Positions 28,140 through 43,961 are shown, counted from the stretch's first letter. The stretch is DNA of 64,000 bases from an uncultured Roseobacter sp. (GCF_947499265.1 NZ_CANMNK010000010.1:1-64000), one strand, 5' to 3'. Numbers and translations: made by a program. Notes: generated from the sequence alone by a model not told the origin.

Positions 28140-29354
28140 TTAGGCGACCGCGTGGGAAATCGCGCATTGCTTCCAGAGCTCTTTGAGCGCGAGCACCAGA
28201 TGTTCAATGTCGTCGATGCTGTGCAGCGGCGAGGGCGTAAACCGCAGCCTTTCCGTGCCCTTTGGGACGGTCGGATAATTGATCGGCTGCACGTAGATGC
28301 CGTATTGCTGCATCAGGTAATCCGCGATCATCCGGCATTTGACCGGATCCTTGATCATCACCGGGATGATGTGGCTGGGATTGTCCATATGCGGGATCCC
28401 CTCCTGATCCAGCCGCTTGCGCAGATAGGCGACGCGTTCGCGTTGCAGCTTGCGCTCGACGCTGGACCCTTTGAGGTGCTGGATCGAGGTCTGCGCCGCA
28501 GCGGCCACAGCGGGCGGCAGGGCGGTGGTAAAGATAAATCCGGAGGCAAAGGAGCGGATGAAGTCGCAAAGCGCCTCAGAGCCCGTGATATAGCCGCCCA
28601 CGACGCCGTAGGCCTTGCCCAGGGTCCCTTCGATCAGGGTGATGCGGTCCGCCAGCCCCTCACGCTCCGAAATACCGCCGCCACGGGGCCCGTAAAGGCC
28701 AACGGCGTGCACTTCGTCCAGATAGGTCATGGCGCCGTGCTTTTCGGCGACCTCGACGATCTCCTTCATCGGGCAGATGTCACCATCCATGGAATAGACG
28801 CTTTCGAAGGCGATGATCTTGGGCGCATTGGCGGGCAGGGCGGCCAGCTTGCGATCCAGGTCCTCGGGATCATTGTGCCGCCACAGCACCTTGTTGGCGC
28901 GGGAATGCCGGATGCCTTCGATCATCGAGGCGTGGTTCAGTTCATCCGACAAGATCACGCAATCGGGGATGCGGGCGCCCAGCGTGCTCAGCGCGGCCCA
29001 GTTGGACACATAGCCCGAGGTGAAGAGCAGCGCCTGCTCCTTGCCATGCAGGTCGGCCAGCTCCGCCTCCAGCAGCTTGTGATTGTGGTTGGTGCCGGAA
29101 ATATTCCGCGTCCCGCCAGCCCCGGCGCCACAATTGTCGATCGCATCCTTCATGGCCTGCGTGACTGCGGGATGCTGACCCATGCCCAGATAGTCGTTCG
29201 AACACCAAACGGTGACCTGATCGGGGCTGTCTGCGTCATGGCATTTCGCGGCAGGGAAAGCCCCCGCCTTGCGCTCCAGTTCCGCAAAAATCCGGTAATT
29301 TCCGTCGTCCTTCAGCGCGTCGAGTTGCGATTGGAACAGTGCATCAAAGTCCAT
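28140..29354 (-). CDS. hemA: 5-aminolevulinate synthase
   Basis: HemA condenses glycine and succinyl-CoA to 5-aminolevulinate, the entry to tetrapyrroles. From ATG 29354 the 404-residue PLP enzyme shows [49 protein letters not shown] and the PLP lysine in EGTLGKAYG. Its start overlaps the end of puhE by 11 nt (ATGGACTTTGA). Having hemA inside the photosynthesis superoperon ties precursor supply to pigment demand. Confidence 0.97.
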   Translation of the reverse strand: MDFDALFQSQLDALKDDGNYRIFAELERKAGAFPAAKCHDADSPDQVTVWCSNDYLGMGQHPAVTQAMKDAIDNCGAGAGGTRNISGTNHNHKLLEAELADLHGKEQALLFTSGYVSNWAALSTLGARIPDCVILSDELNHASMIEGIRHSRANKVLWRHNDPEDLDRKLAALPANAPKIIAFESVYSMDGDICPMKEIVEVAEKHGAMTYLDEVHAVGLYGPRGGGISEREGLADRITLIEGTLGKAYGVVGGYITGSEALCDFIRSFASGFIFTTALPPAVAAAAQTSIQHLKGSSVERKLQRERVAYLRKRLDQEGIPHMDNPSHIIPVMIKDPVKCRMIADYLMQQYGIYVQPINYPTVPKGTERLRFTPSPLHSIDDIEHLVLALKELWKQCAISHAVA

Positions 29355-30165
29355 GATGTCCCCCTTGGTGGTGTTGTGGTGTTTTCTGTGTCGGTTTGGG
29401 CGCGGGAAGCATCCAGCGCCAGAGTTTTTCATCCGGGATCGGCAGCACCATCATCCAGTGCTCCAGCAAAGCCAGCGCGGTGATGGCGGTCAGCAGGGAA
29501 AAGCCCACAATCGCGCCGGGTCCGTCGGCGACATAAAGCCGTTCCAGCCAGCAGGCGGTGGCAAAGGTCAGCGCCGAGACGGAGACCGGGAACAGCCAGT
29601 TCATCGCGCGGTGGCGAAAGTGGCTGGGCAGATGCGACAGCGCTTCGGGCAGGAAGTCGATGTTGATCTTGGGCACCCCGAAAAACAGGTTCAGCTTGGC
29701 TGAGATGCGGGCAAAGAACAGCACCGCAAAGGTCCAGGTGGCGAATTGATTGGCGGCGCCGAGGTTCCAGTCGACCAGGAACATGATGATCAGCGTCGCC
29801 ACCAGCAGCATCTCGTGATAGGCGAGCGTGCCCCAGGCGCGGATGAACCGCTCCCATTCAGGGACGAATTTCGGTAGCGGGTGCGCGTTCGGGCCGGTGA
29901 TGATGCCGGTCAGAAACGCCAGTTCCACCCAGCCCCAGATGGCCAGCGCCGAGACAAAGCCCAGATAGGCGCCGAAGGTTGATGTGTCGTGCAGCGAGGC
30001 CCAGTAGCCCCAGACCCCCAGCCCCAGAAACGGCAGCGCGAAGAGGACAGCGCGTTTGCGCGCCGCCAGCCCGCCCCGGTCTGCCGATTTCACCACCCAC
30101 AGGATCGCCCCGGTGGAAAACCACCAGATGAAAAGGGCGAAGAGGGCAGGGGTCCAGAAGCTCAT
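29344..30165 (-). CDS. puhE: PuhE, photosynthetic complex assembly protein 2
   Basis: PuhE is a polytopic membrane protein that moderates bacteriochlorophyll production and complex assembly in Rhodobacter. The 273-residue product has about seven hydrophobic helices, with [20 protein letters not shown] first and [22 protein letters not shown] late, and a His-rich tail. Its start overlaps the acsF stop and its end overlaps hemA. Confidence 0.92.
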   Translation of the reverse strand: MSFWTPALFALFIWWFSTGAILWVVKSADRGGLAARKRAVLFALPFLGLGVWGYWASLHDTSTFGAYLGFVSALAIWGWVELAFLTGIITGPNAHPLPKFVPEWERFIRAWGTLAYHEMLLVATLIIMFLVDWNLGAANQFATWTFAVLFFARISAKLNLFFGVPKINIDFLPEALSHLPSHFRHRAMNWLFPVSVSALTFATACWLERLYVADGPGAIVGFSLLTAITALALLEHWMMVLPIPDEKLWRWMLPAPKPTQKTPQHHQGGHHGL

Positions 30166-31313
30166 CAGTATGCGGGCTCCAGTCTGGTGGAGGTGGGCAC
30201 CTGATGCTTTTTCGCGGGGATCGTGATCAGCGAGACAAAGGCGCTGACCGCCCGCACCTGCGCGCCGATCTTGGCAAAGAAGCGACCCTCTTCTGTGGCT
30301 TTCGCCAGATCGGCATTGGCCTTTTGCATTTTCTCCAACCCGCGCTGCCAGCGCGGATGGTCGATGTCCAGCGTGATCGGGAAAATCTGTTCGCTGAGCT
30401 TGGAGGTCTTGGTGAAGACCTCATGCGCGTACCAGTCGGGATCAACGCCCAATGCGTCATGGAAGGCCGGGCGCTGGTGGTCGCGCACATACATCGTGGA
30501 ATAGACCGCCGTGAGGAAGAATTTGATCCAGTAGACATTCATGCCCTGGGTCAGTTTGGGTTCCGTTTTCATCAGCAGCGCGAAGGCTTCGCCGTGGCTG
30601 AACTCATCATTGCACCATTCCTGGAACCACTTGAAGATCGGGTGGAACCGGTGTTCGGGGTGCTTCTCCAGATGCCGGAAGATGGTGATGTAACGCGCAT
30701 AGCCGATCTTCTCAGAGAGGTAGGTGGCGTAGTAGATAAACTTTGGTCTGAAGTAGGTGTATTTCTTCTTCTGCGTCAGGAACCCGAGGTTCACCGCCAC
30801 ACCCGCTTCGCGCAGCGCATCGTTGATGAAACCGGCATGCCGCGCCTCATCCCGCGCCATCAGCTGGAAGAGTTGTGTGATGTCCTTGTTGTTGCCGCGC
30901 CGCTTCATCTCTTTGTACAAAACGCAGCCTGAAAACTCGGCCGTGCAGGAGCTGATCAGGAAGTCGATGAATTCCTTTTTCAGGCCGGGCTCCATGCCGT
31001 CCCAATCCACGTGGTCCCAGTCTTCGTTTTTCTTGAAGTGGCCCTTGTTGGGGTCAGAGACCATCTGGGCGATCAGCTTGTCCCAGTCCTCGCGGACCGG
31101 CGAGACGTCAATCGCATCCATCTCGTCAAAGTCGGTGGTGTAGAACCGCGGCGTCAGCAGCGTATTCTGCATTGCCACTTCGGTGGCCGATTTGCTGTCG
31201 AGAACGGATTGCGCTTCCTGCAGCTTCAGGCTCTCTTCGGCGTCCGTGATCTCGGAGGTATGTTTGGCGGTGGCTTTCGGCGCGTCGGCGGCGCGTGGGG
31301 TCTGGACGTTCAT
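30165..31313 (-). CDS. acsF: Mg-protoporphyrin IX monomethyl ester oxidative cyclase (aerobic)
   Basis: AcsF is the di-iron, oxygen-dependent cyclase forming ring E. The 382-residue protein carries carboxylate/His iron-ligand motifs in SSCTAEFSGCVLYKE, MARDEARHAGF and WCNDEFSHGEAF. No bchE (radical-SAM anaerobic cyclase) is in the window, so pigment synthesis here depends on oxygen. The start overlaps the stop of the small upstream gene (ATGA). Confidence 0.97.
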   Translation of the reverse strand: MNVQTPRAADAPKATAKHTSEITDAEESLKLQEAQSVLDSKSATEVAMQNTLLTPRFYTTDFDEMDAIDVSPVREDWDKLIAQMVSDPNKGHFKKNEDWDHVDWDGMEPGLKKEFIDFLISSCTAEFSGCVLYKEMKRRGNNKDITQLFQLMARDEARHAGFINDALREAGVAVNLGFLTQKKKYTYFRPKFIYYATYLSEKIGYARYITIFRHLEKHPEHRFHPIFKWFQEWCNDEFSHGEAFALLMKTEPKLTQGMNVYWIKFFLTAVYSTMYVRDHQRPAFHDALGVDPDWYAHEVFTKTSKLSEQIFPITLDIDHPRWQRGLEKMQKANADLAKATEEGRFFAKIGAQVRAVSAFVSLITIPAKKHQVPTSTRLEPAY

Positions 31314-31606
31314 AGCGTGACCTCCTCGGAGAAGGAAAATTCACAAAGCTCCATGACCTCGAAATCGCCCGTCAGGCGGGTCCAGAGCTGCTCAAGCTTG
31401 CTGGCGCGGATGATCGTGGCTTCGCGCTCCTCGGTGACGATCTCGCCGAAGGGGGCCATGATTTCGCCGCCGTGCACCTGTACCTCGTCACCTGGATAGA
31501 TGACGGCACCGTTGTTGAAACGGACATGTGCGTGCAGGCTTTCGAATTTGTGGCTGATTTCGACGGTGCAGGGGGCACGTTCGAAATCCTTTGTCAGTAG
31601 TCCCAT
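31310..31606 (-). CDS. Conserved small protein of the puh operon, unknown function
   Basis: A 98-residue soluble protein, MGLLTKDFERAPCTVEISHK to FSFSEEVTL, lies between puhC and acsF and overlaps acsF by 4 nt. It looks like a beta-rich small domain (AHVRFNNGAVIYPGDEVQVHG). Orfs of this size occur at this place in other Rhodobacterales clusters. I know of no proven role; a link to AcsF is suggested only by the overlap. Confidence 0.8.
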   Translation of the reverse strand: MGLLTKDFERAPCTVEISHKFESLHAHVRFNNGAVIYPGDEVQVHGGEIMAPFGEIVTEEREATIIRASKLEQLWTRLTGDFEVMELCEFSFSEEVTL

Positions 31607-31625
31607 GAGTGGCTTCCTCCTCGGG

Positions 31626-32093
31626 TTAGGGTTGGTCCAGCAGTCTGGCGAAGACGCGGGAATTGGATGCGCCGAAGCCCATGAGCTCGGCAGACCATCC
31701 GGTGACGGGGTCGAAAAGGGAGAGGCGATTGCCCTCCCGGAGTTGTAGCAGAACCGGCGCGCTCATATCCGCGCCGATCTTGCCGCGTTCGCGGGCGATG
31801 ACACGTTCCACACCGGCAACAAACCCCCCCTTGTCGGAGGGGAAGTCGGCGATCATCGTGCCATGGGCATCCAGCACGCGGGCCGCCCCGGAGGCATCGC
31901 CCGACAGGTGAATGGCGCGTTCCTTGATGATGGCCGCGACGGGGGGCGTGTTCTGCACCGGGCGGCCGGTGAGGGTGGCCAGGCTGACGATCACCAGAAC
32001 GCAGGCGACAAGGCCAAACATGACACGCACCAGGATGCGCGGGACCAATTCGTCCGGTTTGGCATGAATGCGGGGGTGGGTTTGTGTGTTCAT
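31626..32093 (-). CDS. puhC: PuhC, photosynthetic complex assembly protein
   Basis: PuhC helps LH1-reaction centre assembly. The 155-residue product has one N-terminal membrane helix (VRVMFGLVACVLVIVSLATLTG) after a basic cytosolic tail, and a periplasmic domain with GFVAGVERVIARER and LLQLREGNRLSLFDPVTGWSAEL. It is 6 bp after puhB and is usually found between puhB and acsF. Confidence 0.92.
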   Translation of the reverse strand: MNTQTHPRIHAKPDELVPRILVRVMFGLVACVLVIVSLATLTGRPVQNTPPVAAIIKERAIHLSGDASGAARVLDAHGTMIADFPSDKGGFVAGVERVIARERGKIGADMSAPVLLQLREGNRLSLFDPVTGWSAELMGFGASNSRVFARLLDQP

Positions 32094-32099
32094 GGCCCG

Positions 32100-32786
32100 C
32101 TACTCCGCCGCAACGGCCGTTTGGGGCAGGACCCGCGCCACTTTCGGCACGGCGATGCGTGCCTCCGCGGCCTCGGCCAGCAGGGCGGCGACCTTTTCAG
32201 CCTCCGGAATGCAGCGCAAGGCGGGCTGTGTGCGTTTGATATGCCAGGGGCGCACATGCGGCCAGCAGACCAGATAGCTGAGCCGGGTCTCCCCCATGGT
32301 TTCCAGCGCGATGGTGCCGGTGCCGCGCTTGCGCAGATCGAGCATCGCATTGCTGACCTGGGTGTAGGGCAGGTTCAGCGTGACCGTGAGGGCCGCCCCG
32401 ATGCGCATGACCACGCGGGCATCGGTGACCGTGTACATGGTGGCGCGCGCCTGAACGTAGGCCACCAGCATCAGCAAGCCGCAGACCACGACCCCCAGCA
32501 GCAGGAAGGGCACGGCAGAGCCAATCGCCTGACCCATCGGCAGCAGATCCACCACCGAGGTGAAACGCCAGATCGCCAGCAGGGCGAAGTACCCGGCCAC
32601 CCATTTGAGGCTCAGAGATTCGATGCTCAGCGCCCACCAGTCGGGACGACCCTGCCAAAGGATTTGCTCCCCCTTGGGCGGCTCCTCGGGTAGCCCCTCG
32701 ATGGGTTCGATCTCGAAATCGTCGTGCCCTTGGACACGCGGTAAATCGTCGTGCCCCTGGGCGGGCGATGATGGCGTATGAGACAT
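32100..32786 (-). CDS. puhB: PuhB, reaction-centre assembly protein
   Basis: PuhB is a membrane protein with a PH-like (bPH2) domain that acts in reaction-centre assembly. The 228-residue product has the ILWQGRPDWWALSIESL entry motif, helices around residues 60-110, then TMYTVTDARVVMRIGAALTVTLNLPYTQV, typical of this domain. It follows puhA after 73 bp. Its N-terminus repeats the words QGHDDLPRVQGHDDFE. Confidence 0.93.
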   Translation of the reverse strand: MSHTPSSPAQGHDDLPRVQGHDDFEIEPIEGLPEEPPKGEQILWQGRPDWWALSIESLSLKWVAGYFALLAIWRFTSVVDLLPMGQAIGSAVPFLLLGVVVCGLLMLVAYVQARATMYTVTDARVVMRIGAALTVTLNLPYTQVSNAMLDLRKRGTGTIALETMGETRLSYLVCWPHVRPWHIKRTQPALRCIPEAEKVAALLAEAAEARIAVPKVARVLPQTAVAAE

Positions 32787-32859
32787 GGCGAGTATCTCCT
32801 TGATGCGGTTTCGGTCAGCGCGCGGGGCAAGGCAAGCCCCAGGCGCGGTTCAACGTGGT

Positions 32860-33627
32860 TCAGAGCTTGGGCTCGGCGCGGTCGCCGGCAAAGAGCTTGC
32901 CGCCGCCATAGTAGCCGGAGATCTTGTCTTCCTCGAGCAGCGTCACCTGACGCGGGCTGGCAATCGTCGGGATTGTGGCGAAGTGCTTGCCGTAAAGCGC
33001 GTGCACCGCGACGCGGTTGGATTTGATCTTGGCAAAAGTGATTGGCATCAGACGATTGCCGGACCCCCATTTGCTATCAAGTTCCATTTCCAGATAGCGG
33101 ACGAGCTGCTCCGGCTCATCCAGCCACATGTCGACGATCTTACCGACGATCTCCCCGTCCCCGGCAACAACCGGCAATCCGCGCGGATCGCGCCCGGCAG
33201 CGACGTGGAAGCCCTCGGCGCCGGACATTGGCACGATTTTCGGATGACCGTGGCCGTCGAGCTCAGGATGATCCTTGCGCGGTGCCCAGGATGCGGGGCC
33301 GACCCCATCCAGCATCGGATCACCGGTAGGCTCCAGCGGGTAGCCATTGCCGGGACCGGTGCGTTTCAGCGCAATATCCTCACGCTCCGGCGCCTGTCCG
33401 CTGGGTACGGTCACCTCACCGCGGCCATGCGGCAGTTTGAAGGTCTTGTCCTCGGGCAGGGGCCACATGCTGGGGTTGGACGACTTGTTGCCCTCATCGT
33501 CTTCCAGAGGATAGCCTTCACGCATGTTTTCACGCTGGATCCAGATGATCAGGATCGCGAAGAAGATGTAAAAGAGCCAGAGCGACAGGCTCGCCAGATC
33601 AAATTCGCCAAAGAATGTTCCAGTCAT
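32860..33627 (-). CDS. puhA: Photosynthetic reaction centre H subunit
   Basis: PuhA caps the cytosolic side of the L-M core and shapes proton entry to the secondary quinone. From ATG 33627 it is 255 residues with one membrane helix ([20 protein letters not shown]), then the conserved [12 protein letters not shown] and a soluble PRC-barrel-like domain. AGGAGG 7 nt upstream fixes the start; the longer frame to 33669 has none. Confidence 0.97.
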   Translation of the reverse strand: MTGTFFGEFDLASLSLWLFYIFFAILIIWIQRENMREGYPLEDDEGNKSSNPSMWPLPEDKTFKLPHGRGEVTVPSGQAPEREDIALKRTGPGNGYPLEPTGDPMLDGVGPASWAPRKDHPELDGHGHPKIVPMSGAEGFHVAAGRDPRGLPVVAGDGEIVGKIVDMWLDEPEQLVRYLEMELDSKWGSGNRLMPITFAKIKSNRVAVHALYGKHFATIPTIASPRQVTLLEEDKISGYYGGGKLFAGDRAEPKL

Positions 33628-33649
33628 GTTTTTTCCTCCTGAAACGGGG

Positions 33650-35092
33650 TCATGTTGGGAAATCGGCAAGGCCCAGGGGGCGTTGCGCGGGTTCTGGTTG
33701 GGTCAGGGGGCCGCTGCGGCGGACAAGCGGTCCCAGGATCACGAGGGTGACGAACAAAAGGCCGATCTCGACGTGGTACACAAAGGAATAACCGGTGGCG
33801 GGGGACACCAGGCCTTCGCCCAGGACGCCGGACATGGCGATGGAATCGATCCAGTCACGCAATGACCCGCCGATGGCGATAGAGAGCCCTGCGGCGGTGG
33901 CCTGTGCGGCACCCCAAGCCCCGAGCGCCAATCCGCGCCCCGAGGTCCCGGTTTCGGGCAGGGTCATGCAGGCGGTCAGCGTGGCAACGGCAAAGAGCCC
34001 GCCGCCAAAGCCAATGAGCCCCGCGCCCGCGAAAAAGAGCTCTGGCGAGTTCATCGGGGCCGCGAAAATGACGATGGAGAAGGCCCAGATGCCCGCCAGG
34101 ATGCCAGCGCCTGCAAGCCGGAAGGAATTGGACCCTGCGGCCAGACGTTTGCCCGCCAGCGCAAAGCCCGCCAGCGCGCCCAGCGACCACATGGCGGTCA
34201 GGAGGGTCGTGGAAGATACTGATAATCCGAGGATTTCTCCGCCGTAGGGTTCCAGTAGCACGTCCTGCATGTTGAAGGCCATGGTGCCGACAAAGATGCA
34301 GGCGAGCAGGCGACCAGCCTGTCCGCCACTGATGAAATCGGTCCAGGCATCGGAGAACTTGGGGCGCGGGGCCGCGCGTTCTTCGCGGCTCATCGGTTGC
34401 AGGCTCTCCTGCTTCCAGAGGGCGATCAGGTTCAGCACGATGGTGACCACCGCGGTGGCCTGCACCACCTGAATGAGCTTGATCGATGTGAAATCGCGCA
34501 ACAGAAACCCAATGATCAGGGAGGAGATGCCCATGCCCACCAGGAACATGACATAGAGCAGCGCCACGACCCGCGGCCGCGTTTCATCCGTTGCCCGGTC
34601 GGAGGCCAGCGCCAGACCCGCCGTTTGGGTCATATGCATGCCCAGGCCGGTCATCAGGAAGGCGAGCGCGGCGAGCACTTCGCCTGCGAAGGGCACCTCG
34701 ATGTAGACATCACCGCCCAACACCAGCAGCGCGGACGGCATGATCGCCAGCCCCCCGAACTGCCACAGCGAGCCGAACCAGATGTAGGGCACGCGTTTCC
34801 ACCCGATGGCAGAGCGGTAGGTATCCGAGCGGAACCCCAGCAACGTGCGGAACGGGGCAATCAGAACCGGCAGGGCGATCATCACGGCGACGATCATCGC
34901 CGCGACGTTCAACTCGACAATCATCACCCGGTTGAGGGTGCCTAGCAGCAGCACCGCAGCCATGCCGACGGAAATCTGAAACAGGGACAGGCGCAGCAGT
35001 TGGCCCAACGGCAGATCGGCACTCGCGACGTCAGAAAACGGCAGCGCGTTCAGCGACAGTTGCTTCAGCCGAGGGGCGACGCTGCCCTTCAT
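33650..35092 (-). CDS. lhaA: LhaA, LH1 assembly factor (BCD-family transporter-like)
   Basis: LhaA is a 12-helix MFS-like protein that promotes LH1 assembly, probably by handing over bacteriochlorophyll. From ATG 35092 it is 480 residues, beginning [20 protein letters not shown], with [25 protein letters not shown] and [35 protein letters not shown] second family member (bch2) is at 47.2 kb. The upstream open frame to 35263 is a shadow of bchM. Confidence 0.93.
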   Translation of the reverse strand: MKGSVAPRLKQLSLNALPFSDVASADLPLGQLLRLSLFQISVGMAAVLLLGTLNRVMIVELNVAAMIVAVMIALPVLIAPFRTLLGFRSDTYRSAIGWKRVPYIWFGSLWQFGGLAIMPSALLVLGGDVYIEVPFAGEVLAALAFLMTGLGMHMTQTAGLALASDRATDETRPRVVALLYVMFLVGMGISSLIIGFLLRDFTSIKLIQVVQATAVVTIVLNLIALWKQESLQPMSREERAAPRPKFSDAWTDFISGGQAGRLLACIFVGTMAFNMQDVLLEPYGGEILGLSVSSTTLLTAMWSLGALAGFALAGKRLAAGSNSFRLAGAGILAGIWAFSIVIFAAPMNSPELFFAGAGLIGFGGGLFAVATLTACMTLPETGTSGRGLALGAWGAAQATAAGLSIAIGGSLRDWIDSIAMSGVLGEGLVSPATGYSFVYHVEIGLLFVTLVILGPLVRRSGPLTQPEPAQRPLGLADFPT

Positions 35093-35831
35093 GCCCGCAC
35101 CTCCATCGCCTGAGAGATGTAAAATCCGGAGGAGACCCGCTCCACCGGGCGGACCAAGCCGCGCACGCCCTGCGCTCTGGCGGCCTGCGCCAGCGGCTGA
35201 TGCGCGTGCGGGACCATCACCGGGCTGCGATCCGACCGCGGGAAGAGCTTGCCCGCATACCACATCGCCATCAGCATCCGTGTGCGCGGGGCGACGGTAA
35301 AGACAATCGTGCGGTTGGTGCGTTTTTCCAACCCGGCCAGCGCCGTACCGATGTCGGCTGCATCGTAGTAGATCAGGCTGTCCATCGCGACCACGTGATC
35401 GAAGCGGCCCAGCGAGGCGCTCAGCATATCACCCGAGGTGAAGGTCACCTGTTTGCGATACTCCGGCGGCAGGCGCAGCTCTGCAATGTCCACCAGCTGT
35501 GGTGAGATGTCGATTGCCGTCACCTCGGCCCCCCGCGCGGCCAATTCCGCGGTCATCTGCCCGGCACCGCATCCCGCATCCAGCACCCGCTGGCCGGAGA
35601 GGTCCGCTGGCAACCGGCTCAGCATCAGCGCGCGCATCTGGTCGCGCCCACGCCGCACGGTTTCGCGGATTTTCGACACTGGCGCGTCCGAGGTCAGCCG
35701 CTCCCAGGTCTTGGTCGCGGTCTTGTCAAAATAGGTCTCTACCCGGTCACGTGTCGCATCATAGCCGGGCCGTGCGTTTGTGGCGGGCTCGGGTGCAGTA
35801 GGCTGTGACGGGAAGGGAGCGAGGTCGCGCA

Positions 35832-35832
<1 letters not shown>
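35089..35832 (-). CDS. bchM: Mg-protoporphyrin IX O-methyltransferase
   Basis: BchM methylates Mg-protoporphyrin IX with SAM ahead of the cyclase. The 247-residue protein has the SAM-binding motif VLDAGCGAGQMTAEL and the following VTAIDISPQLVD, plus HVVAMDSLIYYD. The ATG at 35832 overlaps the bchL stop (TGATG) and its end overlaps lhaA (ATGA). Confidence 0.96.
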
Positions 35833-36743
<911 letters not shown>

Positions 36744-36763
36744 TCAAAGGGGCGCGCACCCCC

Positions 36764-36790
36764 TGCTTCTTCTGGCTTAAAATATCCCCG
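36764..36790. repeat. Dispersed repeat, copy 2 (bchH-bchL spacer)
   Basis: TGCTTCTTCTGGCTTAAAAT followed by ATCCCCG matches copies at 7211 and 40565. Next to it is a CGGAG/CTCCG hairpin (36792-36804). It is the largest gap within the bchN-to-bchM part of the superoperon. Confidence 0.6.
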
Positions 36791-36825
36791 CCGGAGGCTC
36801 CGACGGTTGATTTTCCAAGAATCGC

Positions 36826-39800
36826 TCATTGCGCAGCGATCCCTTCGAGTTGGTCCTCCAGCGCGTCAGCCGCGTCTTGCAGCGCGGCCAGCGTTTCGGC
36901 ATCCGGGGACCAGTAATTGCGGTCGTGGGCTTCCAGCAGGCGGTTGGCCATGCGGCTGGAGGCGGTGGGGTTCAGATCGGCAAGCCGCTGGCGCATCTCG
37001 GCATCCAGCACGAAGGTTTCTGAAATCCGCTGGTAAACCCAATCATCCACCTGCCCGGTGGTGGCGGACCAGCCCAACGTATTGGTCACATGCGCCTCGA
37101 TCTGGCGCACGCCTTCCGGTCCGTGTTTCAGCAGCCCCTCAAAGAACTTCGGATTGAGGCTGCGCGCGCGGGTTTCCAGCGCGACCTGATCTTTCAGCGT
37201 GCGGACCTTGCCCGCGCCACGGGTCTGATCCCCGATATAGACGGCAGCATCCGACCCTTTGGCGCGTTTCACCGCGCGGGCGATCCCGCCAAGCGTGTCG
37301 AAGTAGTGATCGACCGTGGTGACCCCCAACTCGACCGATTCGAGGTTCTGATAGGCCACATCCACTTCCGCGAGGGTCGATTGCAGTAGTGCCGCATTCG
37401 CCGCTGCCTTACCGTCGGTGCCATAGGCAAAACTCTTGCGCGCCTCATAGGCATCGGCCAATTCGTCCTCATCGCCAAAGGCTGAGCTGTCCACCAGCCC
37501 GTTCACGTTCGAGCCATAAGCCCCTTCGGCGTTGGAGAAGACGCGCAGGGCGGCCTCTTCCATCGCGCAGCCGGTTTTCTCTGCGTAGGCCAGCGCGTGG
37601 GCGCGGATGTAATTCTGCTCCAGCGGCTCCTCGGCGCAAGCGCATTTCAGCGCCGCTTCGGCCAGCATGCGCGTCTGCAAGGGCAGCAGATCGCGGAAGA
37701 TGCCCGAGAGGGTCATGATCACGTCAATGCGCGGGCGCCCGAGGTCTTCCAGCGGAATGAGATCAGCGCCGGAAATCCGCCCGAAGCTGTCAAAACGCGG
37801 CGTGCACCCCATCAATGCCAACGCCTGCGCAATCGGGCCGCCGTCGGATTTGATGTTGTCGCTGCCCCAGAGCACCAACGCCACCGTGCGCGGCAGGCTG
37901 TCATGGGTCTCCAGCAGCAGTTGCGCCTGCTTTGCGCCGTCCTGACAGGCAAAGGCGGTGGGCATCCGGAAGGGATCAAAAGCGTGGATATTGCGGCCCG
38001 TGGGCAGGATTTCAGGCGACCGGATCAGATCACCGCCCGCCACAGGCGCCGTGAAATGCCCGGCGAGCGCTGCCATCAGCGCGTCAAGCTCGGTTTCCTG
38101 CTGCAACAGGTGATCAACGCGTGCCCGCGTCTCCTCATCCACATCCGGCAGAATGCGCAGATACTCAGCCCGTTCCGTATCGCTGAGCCGCTCGCCCACC
38201 ACATGCAGGCCCTCGGGGATCAGCGCGTCCTCGGTTTCCAGCAGCTTGATCCAGAGTGTCTCGGCAGGCACCCCACCCATATCGACGGCGGCGGCCTGCT
38301 CAGCGATCAGCGCTTCCAACTCGTCGCGTTCGGCCGCATCGGGTGCCGTGCTGCGCCAGCGGGTCAGGCTGTCCTTGAGTTCCGCAAGCCCTTTATAAAG
38401 CCCCGCCGTCGCCAGCGGCGGCGTCAGGTGGCTGATGGTCACCGCATTGCTGCGCCGCTTGGCCAGCGTCGCCTCAGACGGGTTGTTGGCCGCATAAAGA
38501 TAGACGTTCGGCAGATCGCCGATCAGCCGGTCCGGCCAATCCGCACCCGAGGGCCCCGCCTGCTTGCCGGGCATGAATTCTAGTGCGCCATGCATCCCGA
38601 AATGCAGCAGCACATCGGCCTTCAGCGTGTTTTTCAGCCAGAGATAGAAGCTCGCAAAGGCATGTGTCGGCGCAAAGCCTCGCTCGAAGAGCAACCGCAT
38701 CGGGTCACCTTCATAGCCAAACCCGGGCTGCAGCCCGACAAAGACCTTGCCGAACTGCTTGCCAAGGACAAAAACCCCACGCCCGTCCGATTGCACACGG
38801 CCCGGCGCGGGCCCCCATTGTGCTTCGATCTCGTTCAGCCAGGGGGTGTTTGCGACAATCTCATCGGCGCTCACATGGGCCTCAACATTGGCCTCCTGCC
38901 CGTATTGCGCCGCGGTGCCTTCCAGAACCTCGGCGCGCAGGGCATCAACAGAAGCCGGCACTTCGACATCGTATCCTTCGGCTTTCAACCGGTTTAACGT
39001 ATTGAAAAGGCTTTCAAAAACGCTGAGGTAGGCCGCGGTGCCAGCAGCCCCCGCATTGGGCGGGAAGCCAAAGAGCACGATCCCGACGGTGCGATCAAAG
39101 GCCTCCGACCGACGCAGCTTGGCCTGACGTTCCGTGCGCGCGACCAAAGCCTCAACCCGCTCCGGACAGGGGGCCATCGCCTTGGCCTGCTCGGTGCAAT
39201 CGCAACTCCGATTACAACCGTGGCATCCGTTCTGACCATGGCGCCCGGCGAAGACGGTGGGCGTCGTGGCCCCGTCGAGCTCGGGCAGCGCGATCAGCAT
39301 GGTGGTCTCGATCGGTCCCAGCCCCTGGGCCGAAGCTGACCATTGATCAAGGGTCTGAAATTCCAGCGGGTGTGCGGCGATGTAGGGCACGTCCAGCGCT
39401 TTGAGCACGTCAATTGCCGCCACATTGTCATTGTAGGCCGGCCCGCCGACCAGCGAGAAACCCGTCAGGGACACCAGCGCGTCAATTTTCACGCCCTGCG
39501 CATCGCGGAAATAGGCGTCAATCGCCGGACGTCCGTCCAGACCGCCCGCAAAGGCGGCCAGAACCCGGATACCCCGCGCCTCGAAACCCCGGATCACCGC
39601 GTCATAATGGGCGGTATCAGAGGACAGCACGTAAGAGCGCATCATCAGCAACCCAACCGTCATCTGCGCGGCTTTCGGGGCCGGAACGGCAGCGGCATCC
39701 GTGGTGATGCGCCTGGGCAGGTCGGGATGGTAGAGACCGGCATCCGGGTATTCGATGGGCGCTGCGGCATCGGGTGCCGCTTTCCAACCGGTGTCTTTTG

Positions 39801-40387
39801 CATAGCGCCCCAGCAGAAAACGCACCATCGCCTCGACGTTATCGTCTGACCCGCCCAGCCAGTATTGCATGGTCAGGAACCACGCGCGCAGATCCTGGCT
39901 CTTGCCCGGGATGTACTTGAGGATTTTCGGCAGGCGGCGCAGCAGCGCCATCTTTTGCGCGCCCGACGAACTCGACGGTTTGGACGATCCGCGCAACCGT
40001 TTCATCAGCTTCATGGTGCCCGATTGCGGTGCCATCATATCGAGCGCGCCCATCCGGGTGAGCTTCACAATCGCCGCATCGGCAATCACGCCGATCATCG
40101 CATCACAGTGATCGCGCCGGGCTTGCAGACTGGGCAGGATGCGCGAAATATGTTCTTCGAGAAAGAGCAGGTTGGCGATGATGATATCCCCGGTCTCCAC
40201 CGCTTCTCTCGCCGCTTCAAACGCGCCGGGCGTCTCACCCCATTCCGCCGCTGCATGGATCGACAGCGACAGCCCGGGGTAATCCGTGCTCAGCCGGTCC
40301 ATCGCGCGCATCGCCGGACCCGCCGCATGGCTGTCCAGCGTCAGGATCACGACGCGATACCCGGGCAGACGCCCGTTTATGCCCCGG

Positions 40388-40398
<11 letters not shown>
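36826..40398 (-). CDS. bchH: Magnesium chelatase subunit H
   Basis: BchH binds protoporphyrin IX and is the catalytic subunit of Mg-chelatase. From ATG 40398 it is 1190 residues, the family length, opening [20 protein letters not shown]. Conserved regions include [16 protein letters not shown]-type ([21 protein letters not shown]) and [23 protein letters not shown] near the C-terminus. Its start overlaps the bchB stop by 11 nt (ATGCGCGATGA). The cysteine-rich [10 protein letters not shown] segment is about residues 400-415. Confidence 0.97.
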
Positions 40399-43742
<3,344 letters not shown>

Positions 43743-43799
43743 CGCGCGGATCACCTCTCCCGTTTTCTACCCTCAACGGTAGCTTTTTTGTCGGAAAAG

Positions 43800-43817
43800 T
43801 GTCAACTATAACTTACA
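43800..43817. promoter_or_regulatory. PpsR box upstream of bchF
   Basis: TGTCAACTATAACTTACA fits TGT-N12-ACA. It is 58 bp upstream of the bchF start. Confidence 0.8.
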
Positions 43818-43943
43818 CATGTGACGCGTCTGATTTACACATTGCTCAGACGGTCTTTCGGCACAAATATGCGTATAGGCCTTTAAATCTTAACGAAATA
43901 GCTGGATTTACCCTATATTTATGGTCCAAATCCAAGGTGAAAA

Positions 43944-43961
43944 TGTCAATTTGATTTGACA
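43944..43961. promoter_or_regulatory. PpsR box upstream of ppaA
   Basis: TGTCAATTTGATTTGACA matches TGTC-N10-GACA and sits in a longer 8-bp perfect inverted repeat, AATGTCAA/TTGACATT (43942-43963). It is 96 bp upstream of ppaA and suggests feedback control of ppaA-ppsR. Confidence 0.8.

Noticed and set aside
43822-43838. Second PpsR box just beside the 43800 box (TGTGACG...TTACACA)
   Set aside because: The TGT and ACA half-sites are 14 bp apart rather than 12, so it is at best a degenerate half-site.
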